64,000 nt of DNA from an uncultured Clostridia bacterium (GCA_947627045.1 CANQUM010000006.1:19293-83292), one strand, 5' to 3'. Counted from the first letter of the stretch, positions 45,756 to 55,322 are shown. Translations and numbers: made by a program. The notes: generated by a model from the sequence alone, not told the origin.

Positions 45756-45785
45756 AATCCCCGAATATATCGGGGTTTTTTCTTT
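45756..45785 (+). terminator. Terminator of the fab/acc operon
   Basis: ccccga (45759-45764) pairs with tcgggg (45770-45775), followed by T6 and a C/T run. Confidence 0.9.
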
Positions 45786-46428
45786 TTAATACAATAATCA
45801 CATTATAATTTACTTGACTTTTGAATTTTTGAATTATTTTGATTTATAGGGCGGAGTTTTGATGCTTAATTTTCACGAACAACTAAACATTCTTCCCAAA
45901 TTACCCCAAAACTATTGATAATCATTATTCATACATTAATTGATTATCTTTGACCAAACTATTTGGTCAATCAAATGAATGACCGAAGCACCAAAATCCG
46001 CCAAATAAATCACTTCAATGCAGAAGTCAAGTTAAATTTTATAAAATTGAGATTTTTTCACGTTTTCAGAATTATTACTTCTTCATTCTGAAATTTATAT
46101 ACATTATATAACATAATTTGCAATTATGTCAAGGTTAAACAATAAACCAATTTAATTTTTGTTTATTTTTTACAATTTGTAATGATATTTTTTGGGTATT
46201 ATGTCAGGTTATATCATCTAATGTAGATAATTGTTAGAAGCTAACAACAAAAATATATGGATAATAAGCAAAAAATCTAACATCAAAAACACATTTCGAA
46301 AAGCAAAAATTTGCTTTAACAAATTAATTTTACTTTTTTATAAAAAAATTTATAAAAATAAAGACAAATGCTTCTTTTTGTGCTATAATATATTTAAACA
46401 TACATACTATATAGAAAGGGTAATACTC
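45786..46428. other. Large non-coding gap with several palindromes
   Basis: No supported gene. It contains gataatca/tgattatc (45917-45948), ttgaccaaa/tttggtcaa with a 3-nt loop (45950-45970), and ttgttag/ctaacaa with a 3-nt loop (46231-46247). An 18-codon frame at 45862-45918 has GGAG 5 nt upstream. A TATAAT at 46384-46389 probably belongs to the Nudix gene promoter. Confidence 0.55.
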
Positions 46429-46833
46429 ATGATAAGAGAAAAATCCTGCGGAGCAGTCGTATATCGCAAATATCATGGGAACACCGAAATTTTGCTGATA
46501 AAGCATGTTAACAGCGGTCATTGGTCATTTCCAAAGGGCCATGTCGAAAAAGGCGAAACTGAAGTTGAAACTGCACATCGTGAAATTCTTGAAGAAACAA
46601 GCATTGACACTATAATCGATCCAACGTTCAGAGAAACTGTTTGTTATTCACCTAAAAAAGATACTCACAAGATAGTGGTGTATTTTATTGCAAAAGCAAA
46701 AAACACAAACTTCGTTCCTCAGGAGGAGGAAATCGCTGACATTAGATGGATAGAAATTGACCGTGCCTGTTCGGTACTCACTTATGATAATGACAAGGGT
46801 ATTGTTAATAAGGCTAAAAGCTTTTTAGGCTGA
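46429..46833 (+). CDS. Nudix hydrolase
   Basis: A 134-residue Nudix protein that hydrolyses a nucleoside diphosphate derivative. The Nudix box runs from GHVEKGETEVETAHRE to ILEETS with the catalytic Glu residues in place. It begins SCGAVVYR and has WSFPKG before the box, resembling diadenosine-polyphosphate or RppH-like subgroups. The start at 46429 follows GAAAGGG at 8 nt; an open frame extending 66 codons further upstream has no SD and an unusual Lys/Asn/Ile composition, and is not counted. The substrate is not predictable. Confidence 0.88.
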   Translation: MIREKSCGAVVYRKYHGNTEILLIKHVNSGHWSFPKGHVEKGETEVETAHREILEETSIDTIIDPTFRETVCYSPKKDTHKIVVYFIAKAKNTNFVPQEEEIADIRWIEIDRACSVLTYDNDKGIVNKAKSFLG

Positions 46834-46853
46834 TCTGTATTAAATAGCTCAAG

Positions 46854-47150
46854 CTAAACGCTTGAGTTATTTTTTTCTTGTTCTGCGTTTTGAAGCTCCA
46901 GCTCTCTTCTATAAGACGAAAGTATCTGTGATTCAAACTCTGATCTGACCTCGCTGTTTATCGGATGAACTACATCTCTGAATATTCCTTTTTCATCTCG
47001 TCTGCTTGGCATTGCAACAAAAAGTCTGTTTTCACCTTGAATGACCTTAATGTCGTGTACGGCAAAAACATCATCAAGTGTTATGCTTACAACTCCTCTT
47101 AATTTTCCTGAATCTAATAGCTTTCTTATTTTAATGTCTGTTATTTTCAT
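46854..47150 (-). CDS. spoVG: Septation/RNA-binding regulator SpoVG
   Basis: A 98-residue SpoVG protein. MKITDIKIRKL, LRGVVSITLDDVFAVHDIKV and LFVAMPSRRDEKGIFRDVVHPIN are the family signature. The C-terminal 20 residues are a charged tail. SpoVG affects septum placement during sporulation and binds RNA/DNA as a global regulator in several Firmicutes. The start at 47150 is set by AAGGA just upstream and by homologue length; an earlier in-frame start lacks support. Monocistronic, divergent from murC. Confidence 0.94.
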   Translation of the reverse strand: MKITDIKIRKLLDSGKLRGVVSITLDDVFAVHDIKVIQGENRLFVAMPSRRDEKGIFRDVVHPINSEVRSEFESQILSSYRRELELQNAEQEKNNSSV

Positions 47151-47351
47151 ATGTCCTTGACCTTTCCTGTGCAAAATTAAACAACTTTTGCAGAATTTAA
47201 TCTTAAAATGTCTTAAATATTAATTTGCACACCTTTATTTAAAAATATTTTTGACCAAAGCTGTATTTTTATTCAAAAAGGCTTTATTTTTATTTTAAAA
47301 TGTTATATAATATATTAAAGAATATATGTTCATCATAAAGGAGCCTTCTTA

Positions 47352-48803
47352 ATGCAAAAACAAAACACAAAAATAAATTCAAATATTTTAGAGGGAAAGA
47401 AACATATCCACTTCATAGGAATAGGCGGAAGCGGTATGTATCCTCTTGCACAAATTCTCCATTCAAAAGGGTATTACCTTACCGGCTCTGACAATAACGA
47501 AACCGAAACTCTCGACGCAGTAAGGAAAATGGGCATACCGGTTTTCATGGGGCAAAGAGCCGAAAATATAGAGGGCGCAGATTTAATTGTTCATACAGCG
47601 GCTATAATGCCTGATAATCCTGAACTTATTGCCTCACGTCAAAGCGGTGTTCTTGTTTTAGAAAGAAGCGAGCTTCTCGGAATCGTTACAGAATGGTATA
47701 ATGATGCTATTTGCATCTCAGGCACTCACGGAAAAACAACTACAAGCTCAATGCTGACGCAGATCTTCATAGAAGAGGGAGTAGACCTTTCCTGTGTAAT
47801 CGGCGGAAAGCTGCCGTCAATCGGCGGAAGCGGAAAAGCAGGGAGCAGTGATATAATGGTCTGCGAGGCGTGCGAGTTTGTAGATACCTTTTTAAAGCTG
47901 TCTCCTGATGTTGCAGTAATTCTAAATGTCGACGCTGACCACTTGGACTATTTCGGTACGCTTGATAATATAAAAAAGTCGTTTCATAAATTTGCCTCAA
48001 AGGCTTCAAAAGCACTTATCATAAACGGTGATGACAAAAATACCCTTGATTCTATCAAGGGAATAGAAAAAGAAGTAATAACCTTCGGCTTTGACAGAAA
48101 AAATGATTACTCCGCAGAAATTAAAGAGATAAAAGGTCTTGAAACTACTTTTGATCTTTACTTCAAAGGTAATAAAGAATGTACTCTTGCGATTCACGTT
48201 CCGGGTGTTCACAACGTACTAAATGCACTTGCCGCAATTGCCGCCGCAAGATATTCAGGTGTTTCGTACGACGGTATCGCTCTGGGTCTGCAAACATTTC
48301 GCGGTGCAATAAGACGCTTTCAGAAAATCGATGAAGTAAAGGGAATAACCGTTGTTGACGATTACGCTCATCACCCCGCAGAAATAGAAGTTACACTAAA
48401 GGCTGCCAAAGCACTCGGTTTTAATAACGTATGGGCAGTATTTCAGCCTTTCACATATTCGAGAACATCAATGCTTTTAGACGATTTCGTAAAGGCTCTT
48501 AAAATTGCCGATCACACTGTACTGACTGATATTATGGGAAGCCGTGAAAAAAACACAGAGGGTATATATTCAAAGGACTTGGGAGTAAAAATTCCCGGTG
48601 CAATATGGTTTGATTCGCCCAAAGAAGTTCAGGACGCTCAAACAGCCGAGCAAAAGGAAAAGAATTTCGATCAAATCGTTGATTATATTTGCAAAAATGC
48701 AAGATCGGGTGATTTAGTTATCACTCTCGGCTGCGGAGATGTTTATAAAGCGGCAAAAAAGCTGGTTCAGAAGCTAAAAAATATTGATTGCAAAAATATA
48801 TAA
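47352..48803 (+). CDS. murC: UDP-N-acetylmuramate--L-alanine ligase
   Basis: A 483-residue Mur ligase that adds L-alanine to UDP-MurNAc. HFIGIGGSGMYPLAQIL is the N-terminal UDP-binding motif, SGTHGKTTTSSM is the ATP P-loop, ACEFVDTFL and NVDADHLDYF carry metal-binding residues, DDYAHHPAEI and QPFTYSRT lie in the C-terminal domain. The SD AAAGGAG is before the ATG. It is followed 41 bp later by lexA. Confidence 0.95.
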   Translation: MQKQNTKINSNILEGKKHIHFIGIGGSGMYPLAQILHSKGYYLTGSDNNETETLDAVRKMGIPVFMGQRAENIEGADLIVHTAAIMPDNPELIASRQSGVLVLERSELLGIVTEWYNDAICISGTHGKTTTSSMLTQIFIEEGVDLSCVIGGKLPSIGGSGKAGSSDIMVCEACEFVDTFLKLSPDVAVILNVDADHLDYFGTLDNIKKSFHKFASKASKALIINGDDKNTLDSIKGIEKEVITFGFDRKNDYSAEIKEIKGLETTFDLYFKGNKECTLAIHVPGVHNVLNALAAIAAARYSGVSYDGIALGLQTFRGAIRRFQKIDEVKGITVVDDYAHHPAEIEVTLKAAKALGFNNVWAVFQPFTYSRTSMLLDDFVKALKIADHTVLTDIMGSREKNTEGIYSKDLGVKIPGAIWFDSPKEVQDAQTAEQKEKNFDQIVDYICKNARSGDLVITLGCGDVYKAAKKLVQKLKNIDCKNI

Positions 48804-48844
48804 TTTAATTCGCAGTAAAACTGACGAAAGGAAGTTGGTCATAT

Positions 48845-49435
48845 ATGAAAACACTCAGCGACAGAGATAAGCTCGTTTATAAATATATTAAAGAGCGTAT
48901 TGAGGACGGTTATGCGCCTACTGTAAGAGAAATCTGTGCTGAATTCGGCTTTAAGTCCTCATCTACAGGCTTTCGCTGTATTGAGACTCTCAAAGAGGCA
49001 GGGCTTTTAGAAAAAGGAACAAATCAGAACCGTGCTATAAAACTCACAGGAAAAAAGGGTATGAGTATTCCTTTGGTCGGCACAGTAACTGCGGGAAATC
49101 CGATTACCGCTATTGAAGATATAACCGATTACATCAGCTTTCAGCCTGACAGGCATTATTCAAATCAGCTTTTTGCCTTAAAGGTTCGGGGAGAAAGTAT
49201 GATAAATGCCGCTATTTTAGACGGTGATATTGTAATTGTCGAGCAGGTTCCTGTAGCGGAAAACGGTGAAATTGTTGTTGCCCTTGTCAATGATGAAGAA
49301 GCAACAGTCAAAAGGTTTTATAAAGAAAACGGACATTTCCGTCTTCAGCCGGAAAATGATACAATGGAGCCTATTATCGTTGACGAAGCAAAAATTTTAG
49401 GTAAAGTTGTAGCTGTTGTAAGATACTATGATTAA
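48845..49435 (+). CDS. lexA: SOS repressor LexA
   Basis: A 196-residue repressor/protease. The N-terminal winged helix has YKYIKERIEDGYAPTVREI and GFKSSSTGFRCIETLKEAG. The self-cleavage site is the Ala-Gly in VGTVTAGNPITA. The catalytic Ser is in VRGESMINAAI and the Lys in NDEEATVKRFYK. It represses DNA-damage genes until RecA filament stimulates cleavage. I did not find a clear SOS box in front of the gene. A terminator follows. Confidence 0.96.
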   Translation: MKTLSDRDKLVYKYIKERIEDGYAPTVREICAEFGFKSSSTGFRCIETLKEAGLLEKGTNQNRAIKLTGKKGMSIPLVGTVTAGNPITAIEDITDYISFQPDRHYSNQLFALKVRGESMINAAILDGDIVIVEQVPVAENGEIVVALVNDEEATVKRFYKENGHFRLQPENDTMEPIIVDEAKILGKVVAVVRYYD

Positions 49436-49454
49436 AATAAAAGAAAACACAAAG

Positions 49455-49488
49455 TCCTCAGAAGAATAACTTCTGAGGATTTCTTTTT
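49455..49488 (+). terminator. Terminator after lexA
   Basis: tcctcagaag (49455-49464) pairs perfectly with cttctgagga (49470-49479), followed by a T-rich run. Confidence 0.9.
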
Positions 49489-49540
49489 ACAAAATAAAAA
49501 GAGCAAGACCTATTACGAGTCCGCCCTCTTATTTCAAAAT

Positions 49541-49792
49541 TTACTTGATCAGCTTTGCAAGCTGTGATTTTTTCCTTGCAGCCTTATTTTTGTGCATAAT
49601 GCCTTTTGCAGCAGCCTGGTCAACCTTTTTGATTGCGTAAGTAACTGCTTCCTTAGCGTTTGCTTCACCGTTGGCAACGGCAGCTTGTGCTTTCTTTATT
49701 ACAGTCTTAATTTCTGATTTAATAGCTTTGTTTCTAGCGGTCTTAGTGTTAATAACCTTGACCCTTTTCTTTGCAGATTTAATATTCGGCAT
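49541..49792 (-). CDS. rpsT: 30S ribosomal protein S20
   Basis: An 83-residue basic, helical protein binding 16S rRNA. It starts MPNIKSAKKRVKV and has TARNKAIKSEIKT and a C-terminal KGIMHKNKAARKKSQLAKL, all typical. The start at 49792 is set by GAGGAGGTG 5-8 nt upstream; the frame stays open for 24 further codons without an SD. It has a transcript of its own, divergent from gpr. Confidence 0.96.
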   Translation of the reverse strand: MPNIKSAKKRVKVINTKTARNKAIKSEIKTVIKKAQAAVANGEANAKEAVTYAIKKVDQAAAKGIMHKNKAARKKSQLAKLIK

Positions 49793-50054
49793 TTTCACAC
49801 CTCCTCTAAAGTATTTACAAAAATCCTTTTTTGAACTCTTGTAATATTTTGCACTTATTTGCATAAGCTAATTGCATGACTGAGAGGAAAATGCAATTAT
49901 TTTATAAAACAAGTCTCAAGTGATATAATAGCATATTAAAAATAAAATTGCAAGCATTTTTCACAAATTTTTAGTAATGACTTTTCCTAACACTTAACAG
50001 GTCAATCACACTTTACGCAGACAGTGTTAAAAAAATTAAGGAGTTTATGATATT

Positions 50055-50918
50055 ATGGGAATTCGTACCGATCTTGCGCTTGAAGCCGCACAACAGCTTA
50101 CAAAAACAACACCTATTGAGGGCGTTACAAAGAACGAGCATCAAAAGGCTGATTTGAAAATTACTGAAATTATAGTTGAAACAGACTCTGCAGCTCAAAA
50201 TCTCGGCAAGCCTAAGGGAAAATATATAACCATACAAAGCGAACTTCCGCTTGAAAACCACCCTGATAACTTTAACGAGCGAGTAGATATTCTTGCTGAG
50301 GAGATAAACAAGCTATGCAGAAACAAGGAAAATATTCTTGTAATAGGTCTTGGCAATAAGAGCATCACTCCCGACAGCTTAGGTCCCCATGTCGCTGACC
50401 AAACCTTCGCAACACGACATATAAAGCAGCTTGCCACAGACGTCGATACAGCAGACCTTTCGACCGTTTCCGTTGTTAAGACAGGAGTTTTAGGCAACAC
50501 GGGCATTGAATCAAGCGAAACTGTAAAAGCAGTATGCGGCTTAATCAAGCCCTCTGTTGTTATTGTTATTGACGCTCTTGCCTGCTCGGAAATATCAAAT
50601 CTCGGTACAACGATTCAGCTTTGCGACACAGGTATTTCACCGGGAAGCGGTGTGGAAAATGCCCGAAAAGAATTGTCAGAACAAACTTTAGGAACACAAG
50701 TAATAGCAATAGGTGTTCCCACAGTTGCAGATATGCAGACTATTTCAGAATATGTGTTCGAAACACCTGCTCCGAATAAAGAAATGAACAATATGATGGT
50801 AACTCCGCGTTCGATAGATAAGCTGATCATGAGAGTTTCAAGACTGATTGCAATGGGCATAAACCGTGCGTTTCAGCCTAATTTGTCTATTGAAGATATA
50901 ATCTCGCTTGTGGAATGA
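50055..50918 (+). CDS. gpr: GPR endopeptidase (germination protease)
   Basis: A 287-residue aspartic-type protease (family A25) that degrades small acid-soluble spore proteins during germination. The N-terminal RTDLALEA is the propeptide/SASP-like cleavage region. LVIGLGNKSITPDSLGP and VIVIDALACSEI contain conserved aspartates. GISPGSGVENARKELS and IAIGVPTVAD follow. The SD AAGGAG lies 11 nt before the ATG. A CATATTA element at 49932 could be a sigma-G type -10, which is only a guess. It is strong evidence that the lineage forms spores. Confidence 0.94.
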   Translation: MGIRTDLALEAAQQLTKTTPIEGVTKNEHQKADLKITEIIVETDSAAQNLGKPKGKYITIQSELPLENHPDNFNERVDILAEEINKLCRNKENILVIGLGNKSITPDSLGPHVADQTFATRHIKQLATDVDTADLSTVSVVKTGVLGNTGIESSETVKAVCGLIKPSVVIVIDALACSEISNLGTTIQLCDTGISPGSGVENARKELSEQTLGTQVIAIGVPTVADMQTISEYVFETPAPNKEMNNMMVTPRSIDKLIMRVSRLIAMGINRAFQPNLSIEDIISLVE

Positions 50919-50949
50919 TTTAATAATTCTATATGAAAACAACAAAAAA

Positions 50950-50985
50950 CCTATGGAAATAAAAATTTCCATAGGAGTTTTATTT
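50950..50985. terminator. Bidirectional terminator between gpr and the aquaporin gene
   Basis: cctatggaaat (50950-50960) pairs perfectly with atttccatagg (50965-50975), flanked by A and T runs. Confidence 0.9.
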
Positions 50986-51004
50986 GTTTTACTTTTATTA
51001 ATAA

Positions 51005-51700
51005 TTATTCAGCCTTCTCCTTAGGCGCTAAAGCCTTGTAAACTATAGCAGCCAATGCTCCGCCTACAAGAGGTGCAACTATAAATATCCAAACATTTTT
51101 GAGAGCGTCTCCGCCTGCAAAAATTGCAGGTCCGATACTTCTTGCCGGGTTTACAGATGTTCCTGTAAGACCAATGCCGAGAATATGTACAAGAGTAAGC
51201 GTAAGTCCAATAATAAGACCGCCGAAAGAACCGTGATTAGCGCTCTTTGAAGTAACACCAATGACTGTAAGAACAAATACAAAGGTCAAAATAACCTCTA
51301 CAATAAGTCCTGCGATAATGCTGTTGTTTAAATTTGCAATTCCGTTAGAGCCAAAACCGCCGGTTTGATCTTTAATTCCGCCAAGCGAAAATACAGCAGC
51401 TAAAACGCCCGTTCCTGCAATAGCACCAAGAATTTGTGCAATAACATAGCCGATAAAATCAACAACCTTCATTCCGCCGCTGATTAAAACTCCCAGAGAA
51501 ACAGCAGGGTTAATGTGGCATCCCGAAATGTTACCTATACAGTAAGCCATTCCGACAATTACAAGACCAAATGCCAAAGCGGTAAGAATATATCCGCTTC
51601 CGTTTACAGCGTCGCATCCAACAAGCATTGCTGTTCCGCATCCGAATATAACCAAAACGGCTGTTCCAATAAATTCGGCAATATACTTTTTAATACTCAT
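51005..51700 (-). CDS. Aquaporin (MIP family channel)
   Basis: A 231-residue six-helix channel. Both half-helix motifs are present: GCHINPAVSLG (first NPA) and GTSVNPARSIGPA (second NPA, followed by the selectivity-filter Arg). The residues fit a water-selective AqpZ type rather than a glycerol facilitator (no Asp after the second NPA-R). The start at 51700 is set by GGAGG 8 nt upstream. Monocistronic. Confidence 0.92.
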   Translation of the reverse strand: MSIKKYIAEFIGTAVLVIFGCGTAMLVGCDAVNGSGYILTALAFGLVIVGMAYCIGNISGCHINPAVSLGVLISGGMKVVDFIGYVIAQILGAIAGTGVLAAVFSLGGIKDQTGGFGSNGIANLNNSIIAGLIVEVILTFVFVLTVIGVTSKSANHGSFGGLIIGLTLTLVHILGIGLTGTSVNPARSIGPAIFAGGDALKNVWIFIVAPLVGGALAAIVYKALAPKEKAE

Positions 51701-51937
51701 AAAATTTTCCTCCATCTTATATGATTTAATGAAAATCAAGCAAAAATTATATATTTATTGACGATTTTTATAAATACTTCACAAAAATATATAACACTTG
51801 CTTATAAGTATTGTACCATATGCTAAGCAAAATGTCTATATTAATTTTGCCAATTAAACAAAAACTCTCCATTTTTAACAAAATTATGACTAAAAATTCA
51901 ACACTTTATACAAAGAAAATTTTTAACTTATAAAATA

Positions 51938-51965
51938 AAAGCTGTCAGTGTAAACTAACAGCTTT
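51938..51965 (-). terminator. Terminator after gyrA
   Basis: aaagctgt (51938-51945) pairs with acagcttt (51958-51965); on the minus strand it is followed by a T-rich run. Confidence 0.8.
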
Positions 51966-51974
51966 ATTCTTTAA

Positions 51975-54599
51975 TTATTCTTCTGAATTTTTTGTTTCGT
52001 TTTGTTCTTCAGCCTTAGCTTCCTGTTCCTGAGCCTTTATGTCCTCCTCGCTTGGCTGTTCAACCTCTGCTATCTCAGCCGAGTCATCATGTTCAGCACG
52101 GGTAAATGTAACAACTCGAGAATCATCTTTCAGCTTCATAAGTCTTACGCCGGTTGCATATCTGCCCATAACTCTGATGTCGTTTGCACGAATTCTTATA
52201 ACAACTCCGTCGCTTGAGATCATTATAATATCGTCCTCGTCGTCAACGACCTTAATACCGCAGACATACCCCTTTTTATTCGATACCTTATAGTTAAGCA
52301 GTCCGTAACCGCCCCTGTTCTGAATCCTATAAGAATCCAAAGTTGAACGTCTTCCGAGCCCCTTATCTGAAACGGTGAGAACAGTTGCACCGTCGCGAAT
52401 TCTCGCCATAGATACAACGTAGTCTCCGTCACGAAGCTTGATAGCACGAACTCCATGTGCAGTTCTCGACATTGGCCGCATTTGCCCCTCATTGATTCTA
52501 ATAGCTCTTCCTTCGTGAGTTGCTACCATAACCTCATTTGAGCCGTCAGTCATTCTTGCGCCCATAATTTCGTCGCCGTCATCAATACCAATGGCAATAA
52601 GACCGTTCTTTCTGACATTTTTGTACTGAGAAAGAGCTGTTCTCTTTATCTTGCCGTTTTTGGTAACCATTATGAGATATTTGCCTTCGCCAAAGTCCTC
52701 AGTTTTTATCATCTGAGCAATATGCTCACCCTCTGATAAAGGCAGAATATTTATGATGTTTGTTCCTCTTGAAGCCTTTGAACCCTCAGGTATTTCATAG
52801 CATTTCAGCTTATACATAATGCCCTTGTTCGTAATAAACAAGACATGGTCGTGAGTTGAACATATAAACATTTCTGAAACGAAATCGTCCTCTCTCTGTT
52901 TCATTCCCGAAACGCCCCGACCTCCTCGATGCTGAGCTTTATATACCGAAACAGGCATTCTCTTAATATAACCGTTATTGGTAAGTGTAACAACATTATC
53001 CTCAACTGGAATAAGATCCTCAATATCGACTTCTCCGCTAATGTTTTCAATGCTTGTCCGTCTTTCATCTCCGTACTTGTTCTTTATTTCATTTACTTCA
53101 TCAAGAATTATTTTAAGAACTCTCTCATGATTAGCAAGTATATCTTCATAATCTGCGATCTTTTCTTTAAGAGCATTAAATTCATCAACAATTTTCTGTC
53201 TCTCCAGACCCGTTAGCTGACCTAAACGCATCTTAACGATCTCATCTGCCTGAACCTCAGTCATACCTTTTGTGTGTTCAGTAAGCTCGGTATTTCCAAG
53301 AAGTATAGCCATATCCTCGTCTTTAAAACGCTCTAATAATCTTTGTTTACCCTCTTGAATGGTCTTTGAAGAACGAAGAATACTTATAACCTCATCGATA
53401 TTATCGATTGCAAGACAATAACCCTGTAAAATGTGAGCTCTGTCCTTTGCTTTTTTCAAGTCAAAGCGAGTTCTCTTTTCAATAACTTCTACCTGAAAAT
53501 CAAGATAATGCTCAAGCACCTGTTTAAGCGTAAGTATCTTAGGAACTCCGTCAACAAGAGCAAGCATAATAACCCCGACTGTATCCTGGAGCTGTGTGTA
53601 CGAAAACAGTTTGTTTAAAACGACCTGCGGAATTGCGTCTTTTTTAAGCTCAACGACAATCCTCATACCGTTTCTGTCAGATTCATCACGCAAATCGTGA
53701 ATTCCGTCAATTCGTTTATCCTTAACAAGGTTTGCTATGCTCTCTAAGAGCCTTGACTTATTAACCATATAAGGAATTTCATGTACAAGAATACAGTTTC
53801 TGCCCTTTATTTCTTCTATTGACGTTTTAGCTCTCAGAGTAATTTTTCCTCTGCCCGTTGCATAAGCGGCACGAATACCTGCTCTGCCCATAATAATTCC
53901 GCCCGTCGGAAAATCAGGTCCCTTAATGCAGCCCATAAGCTCCTCAAGCGTGCAATCAGGGTTTTCAACAAGCAGACTGAGAGCGTCAACAACTTCGTTA
54001 AGATTGTGAGGCGGGATATTCGTCGCCATACCGACAGCAATACCCGTTGAGCCGTTTACCAAAAGCTGCGGAAAACGACTGGGCAAAACCTGAGGTTCTT
54101 TCAGTCTGTCGTCGTAGTTCGGCATAAAGGGAACTGTTTCTTTATTAATATCCGTCAGCATATGAACCGAGATCTTTGCCATTTTTGCCTCAGTATAACG
54201 ATAAGCAGCCGGCGGGTCTCCGTCAACAGAGCCGAAGTTTCCATGACCGTCGACCAAAGGATAACGCAGAGAAAAGCTTTGTGCCATACGCACAAGAGCG
54301 TCATAAACAGACGCATCACCGTGAGGGTGGTATCTACCCAAAACCGCACCAACAGTATCTGCACATTTTCTGTAAGCCTTATCAGGCGTTATTCCGTTTT
54401 CATGTAAGGTGTATAATATTCTCCTGTGAACCGGTTTTAATCCGTCGCGAACATCCGGTAAAGCACGGGAAACGATAACTGCCATTGAGTATTGAATAAA
54501 AGAGCTTTTCATCTCTTTTTCAATATCCCTGACAATTAATTTATTATCAAAATTTCCGCTGTCGGAAAAAGATTTATCCTGAATTTCGCTTTCTGACAC
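51975..54599 (-). CDS. gyrA: DNA gyrase subunit A
   Basis: An 874-residue DNA breakage-reunion subunit. The GTG start is followed by an extra 20-residue Ser/Asp-rich N-terminus. RALPDVRDGLKPVHRRIL is the signature; the catalytic Tyr135 is in AAYRYTEAKM. The quinolone-resistance region reads HGDASVYD (93-100), with Ala at the position of E. coli Ser83. The GyrA box in the C-terminal DNA-wrapping domain is QHRGGRG. The last 40 residues are very acidic, as in GyrA tails that tune supercoiling. It is separated from gyrB by one membrane-protein gene. Confidence 0.97.
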   Translation of the reverse strand: MSESEIQDKSFSDSGNFDNKLIVRDIEKEMKSSFIQYSMAVIVSRALPDVRDGLKPVHRRILYTLHENGITPDKAYRKCADTVGAVLGRYHPHGDASVYDALVRMAQSFSLRYPLVDGHGNFGSVDGDPPAAYRYTEAKMAKISVHMLTDINKETVPFMPNYDDRLKEPQVLPSRFPQLLVNGSTGIAVGMATNIPPHNLNEVVDALSLLVENPDCTLEELMGCIKGPDFPTGGIIMGRAGIRAAYATGRGKITLRAKTSIEEIKGRNCILVHEIPYMVNKSRLLESIANLVKDKRIDGIHDLRDESDRNGMRIVVELKKDAIPQVVLNKLFSYTQLQDTVGVIMLALVDGVPKILTLKQVLEHYLDFQVEVIEKRTRFDLKKAKDRAHILQGYCLAIDNIDEVISILRSSKTIQEGKQRLLERFKDEDMAILLGNTELTEHTKGMTEVQADEIVKMRLGQLTGLERQKIVDEFNALKEKIADYEDILANHERVLKIILDEVNEIKNKYGDERRTSIENISGEVDIEDLIPVEDNVVTLTNNGYIKRMPVSVYKAQHRGGRGVSGMKQREDDFVSEMFICSTHDHVLFITNKGIMYKLKCYEIPEGSKASRGTNIINILPLSEGEHIAQMIKTEDFGEGKYLIMVTKNGKIKRTALSQYKNVRKNGLIAIGIDDGDEIMGARMTDGSNEVMVATHEGRAIRINEGQMRPMSRTAHGVRAIKLRDGDYVVSMARIRDGATVLTVSDKGLGRRSTLDSYRIQNRGGYGLLNYKVSNKKGYVCGIKVVDDEDDIIMISSDGVVIRIRANDIRVMGRYATGVRLMKLKDDSRVVTFTRAEHDDSAEIAEVEQPSEEDIKAQEQEAKAEEQNETKNSEE

Positions 54600-54632
54600 A
54601 ATATCACACTCTTTTCGTTAAAATTAATCCTA

Positions 54633-55322
54633 TCAACCGTTTGTCTTGATTACTTCTGTTTCAAAATCATCGCCCAGTTTTTGGTCGAACACATAAGAAA
54701 GCTGTTTTATTTCATCTTCTGTTAAGCATCTCTTTGGCAGAACATAAATAGAGTCTTTTTTAAGAAAAATTATAAACAAATTATCCTTTTCATAAACCGA
54801 CAATCCTATATCGCCAAAGCTGACAACCCTTGGCGGAATGTGAGGAGGCGTTTCACCATCTTTGATTGCCTGGTCTATCTCCTCTTGAGAAATTACCGTT
54901 TCGATTGAAAATTTATTTTCATACAGCTTAAAAATATACCTATCGTCCTCAAGCGGCTTTAACGACTGCATAAGCGTTTTTCTAATTTTTATAGGGTTAT
55001 ACCAAACTATAAATATTACCGCAAGACATACTACCAAACACAGCCATGAAGCAAAATTGTCCGGTGCTTTTACAACCTGATATATGAATAAAACAGCTAA
55101 TATTCCAAACGCCACAGTTTTTAAAATGTTTGACTTCAATAAAAATTTCTTCTGAAATTCTATAAAAGCTTCTTCCTCCTCTGTGTTTTTAATATCATAT
55201 GTTACCGAAAGATTTGGACTTTTATCGTCAAACGATCCGTTTATTTGTTCAGCTGCCTGTAACTCAAATGCTTCCAACTGTGTTTTAACATTTGATTTTA
55301 CTTCTTTTTTTTCCTCTCCCAT
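54633..55322 (-). CDS. YcxB-like membrane protein between gyrB and gyrA
   Basis: A 229-residue protein with an acidic N-terminal segment, two adjacent membrane helices (about 80-125) and a C-terminal domain of about 100 residues (RYIFKLYENKFSIE, PPRVVSFGDIGLSVYE, FIIFLKKDSIYVLPKRCLTEDE). The C-terminal pattern, with a bend such as DIYVLPKR near the end, is that of YcxB-type proteins of unknown function. It sits between the gyrase genes, 68 bp after gyrB and 34 bp before gyrA, so it is probably cotranscribed. Translation appears to use the SD-hairpin leader. Confidence 0.75.
   Translation of the reverse strand: MGEEKKEVKSNVKTQLEAFELQAAEQINGSFDDKSPNLSVTYDIKNTEEEEAFIEFQKKFLLKSNILKTVAFGILAVLFIYQVVKAPDNFASWLCLVVCLAVIFIVWYNPIKIRKTLMQSLKPLEDDRYIFKLYENKFSIETVISQEEIDQAIKDGETPPHIPPRVVSFGDIGLSVYEKDNLFIIFLKKDSIYVLPKRCLTEDEIKQLSYVFDQKLGDDFETEVIKTNG

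Noticed and set aside
46231..46428. N-terminal extension of the Nudix protein by 66 codons
   Set aside because: The extension has no SD, a Lys/Asn/Ile-rich composition unlike a domain, and contains the likely promoter. A good SD sits at the 46429 start.
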